From NCBI RefSeq assembly GCF_028009165.1, contig NC_079242.1, forward strand, positions 3,968,001 to 4,032,000: 64,000 nt of DNA, written 5' to 3'. The DNA comes from Akanthomyces muscarius. Taxonomy: Eukaryota; Ascomycota; Sordariomycetes; Hypocreales; Cordycipitaceae. The notes below the pieces were generated by a model. That model made no database searches, was not told the origin of the DNA, and was given only the letters and a program-made list of their open reading frames with translations. This document shows positions 63,011-64,000 of the stretch, one piece after another (within the stretch, counting starts at the first letter, position 1; every line of letters starts with the position of its first letter). Both the position numbers and the translations under genes were made by a program.

Positions 63011-63889
63011 TCACTCCTCATCAGGAAGCACAAAGCGAACCCTCTTGATCGGCTTGGCCCGCTGGAAGGCCGTGCTGGTGGCCACTCCGCCGGCGCGACC
63101 TCGCGTCTCACTCATCATCAGCTCCTCCTCCGTCTCCTCCTCGATGGACCAGACATCCGCGCTCGGCTCGCGCCAGAGATGGCCTGGTCTGCTCAGACGA
63201 GCCGAGGCACCAGCGCCGGCAAACGATCGGCCGCGGCGCGATGCCAAGGTGGCCCGTCCGCGCGCAGAAGCCGCCGCCGGTGCCATGGTGGTGGTGGTGT
63301 TGGTGGAGTACGACGGTGCCGGTGCCGGGAATGAGGACGACGCAGGGGACGCAAACCCGCCCATGATGGGGCTGCGCGAGCGAAACCCGGCGAAGCTGTG
63401 CCGAGGCATGGCGCTGAGCAGGCTGCCGGGGCTGCGGGTGCGAAACGGTGGCGGCGACGCGGGCGGCGAGGAAGGCGAGGAGGAGAAGAAGCGAACGTAG
63501 TCCTCGCCGTCGTCGTCGTCCTCGGACGTCAGGCCGTCCGAGTCGAAGTCCGGCGACGCGGCGCGGCGGAGACGGACGCCGCCGCCCAGGCCCTTGCGCA
63601 GGCCGTCCAGGGTCGAAGGGCTTACGCTGCGGACCAGGTTCTTGGGCCGGCCGGCGACCTCGATGCCGGCGTCAAAGTCGAGGACGTCGTCGGGGTCGTC
63701 CGAGTCGGAAAAGTGCTGCAGGTCCTGGTCGTCGGCGTTGGGGGTGAGAAAGTAGGTGAGGGGATCCTCGTCAATGTCCTCGAGGAGCGGGCGTGGCTCG
63801 GTGCTCTTGGCGGAGCTGGACCGCACCAGGCGCAGCTGCGTGGGCGGCCACGACTCGCGGCGGGAACCCATGTTGGTACGAGAAGGCAT
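63011..63889 (-). CDS. Disordered Ser/Pro-rich acidic protein with a C-terminal RVxF-like motif
   Basis: Single exon, 292 residues from the ATG at 63889 (MPSRTNMGSRRE). I do not recognise a family. The protein alternates acidic stretches (EDIDEDPLTYFLTP, SDSDDPDDVLDFDAG, LTSEDDDDGEDYVRFF) with Ser/Pro/Arg-rich ones containing many SP sites. The last 15 residues, AKPIKRVRFVLPDEE, stand out as ordered and basic-hydrophobic. They include KRVRF, which fits the protein phosphatase 1 docking consensus [RK]-V-x-F. A regulatory or cell-cycle-phosphorylated protein is possible; this is inference. The frame stays open upstream of the ATG but without another convincing start. Confidence 0.75.
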   Translation of the reverse strand: MPSRTNMGSRRESWPPTQLRLVRSSSAKSTEPRPLLEDIDEDPLTYFLTPNADDQDLQHFSDSDDPDDVLDFDAGIEVAGRPKNLVRSVSPSTLDGLRKGLGGGVRLRRAASPDFDSDGLTSEDDDDGEDYVRFFSSSPSSPPASPPPFRTRSPGSLLSAMPRHSFAGFRSRSPIMGGFASPASSSFPAPAPSYSTNTTTTMAPAAASARGRATLASRRGRSFAGAGASARLSRPGHLWREPSADVWSIEEETEEELMMSETRGRAGGVATSTAFQRAKPIKRVRFVLPDEE

Positions 63890-64000
63890 ATTGGTATGAT
63901 TGAGAGAAAGCAGAAAGAAGAAAAAGAGCTCAGGGGAGAATGTAATAATGCGGAGCGCAAGGCGGTGATGGGTCAAGTGTGGTGTCTAAAGTGGTGTAAG

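Noticed and set aside
62460..63014. Overlapping hydrophobic minus-strand frames resembling a small membrane protein
   Set aside because: They start at GTG or other non-ATG codons, exist in several frames at once, and reflect an A-rich plus strand within the 3' flank of the last gene.
1..64000. CRISPR arrays, bacterial operons, prophage or viral genes
   Set aside because: No regularly spaced repeats or viral proteins seen; introns and gene families are those of a fungal nuclear genome.

Overview
The window is nuclear DNA from a filamentous ascomycete, most likely a Sordariomycete and plausibly Hypocreales (inferred from gene content, not from a database match). Protein genes carry few, short introns (about 48-144 nt) with GTRNGT-type donors and CTAAC/CTGAC-like branch sites. 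The families are typical of Pezizomycotina: a HAM-2/PRO22-type STRIPAK subunit, a DUF2011 protein, a NACHT/ankyrin NLR, a C6 zinc-cluster regulator, an OPT transporter and a GT90/CAP10 protein. About 21 protein genes, two tRNA genes and some doubtful ORFs are supported. There is no rRNA, CRISPR array or intact transposon.

Layout: 0-8.6 kb holds the 3' part of an NDT80-like transcription factor, a DUF2011 gene and the STRIPAK gene far11/ham-2. 8.8-16.2 kb holds a four-helix (MARVEL-like) membrane protein and an NLR whose 3' third lies in a different frame. 17.8-28.7 kb holds a PHO89-type phosphate symporter, an FAD monooxygenase, an unrecognised membrane protein, a secreted alkaline phosphatase and CutC. 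29.5-39.1 kb holds a giant 1870-residue protein and a secreted serine carboxypeptidase. 40.2-44.4 kb is an accessory-looking island with a GIY-YIG-like nuclease gene, a 73-residue zinc-knuckle protein and two convergent tRNA-Ser genes. 45.0-61.5 kb holds an oligopeptide transporter, a 2OG-Fe(II) oxygenase, a GT90 protein with an N-terminal membrane domain, a second FAD monooxygenase, a carboxylesterase and a C6 regulator. 63-64 kb holds a disordered protein with a C-terminal RVxF-like motif.

The most unusual signal is the tRNA pair. Both genes fold as tRNA-Ser (G73 discriminator, long variable arm, intact A and B boxes, Pol III terminators, a compensatory acceptor-stem change). Each is interrupted between anticodon positions 35 and 36 by a 54- or 51-nt insert that starts GTACGT and ends CTAACAGCCTCTCAG. 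Removing exactly GT...AG restores a normal seven-base loop with anticodon GCU. The inserts' interiors have diverged while donor, branch-like and acceptor sequences are conserved, so they look like spliceosomal introns inside Pol III genes, at a position the usual tRNA endonuclease does not use.

Functional links: the phosphate symporter and the alkaline phosphatase each have a CACGTG element about 523 bp before the ATG, which suggests joint control by a NUC-1/Pho4-type regulator. The FAD monooxygenase and carboxylesterase are convergent and lie near a C6 regulator and a 2OG oxygenase, which could be a small metabolic gene group without a backbone synthase.
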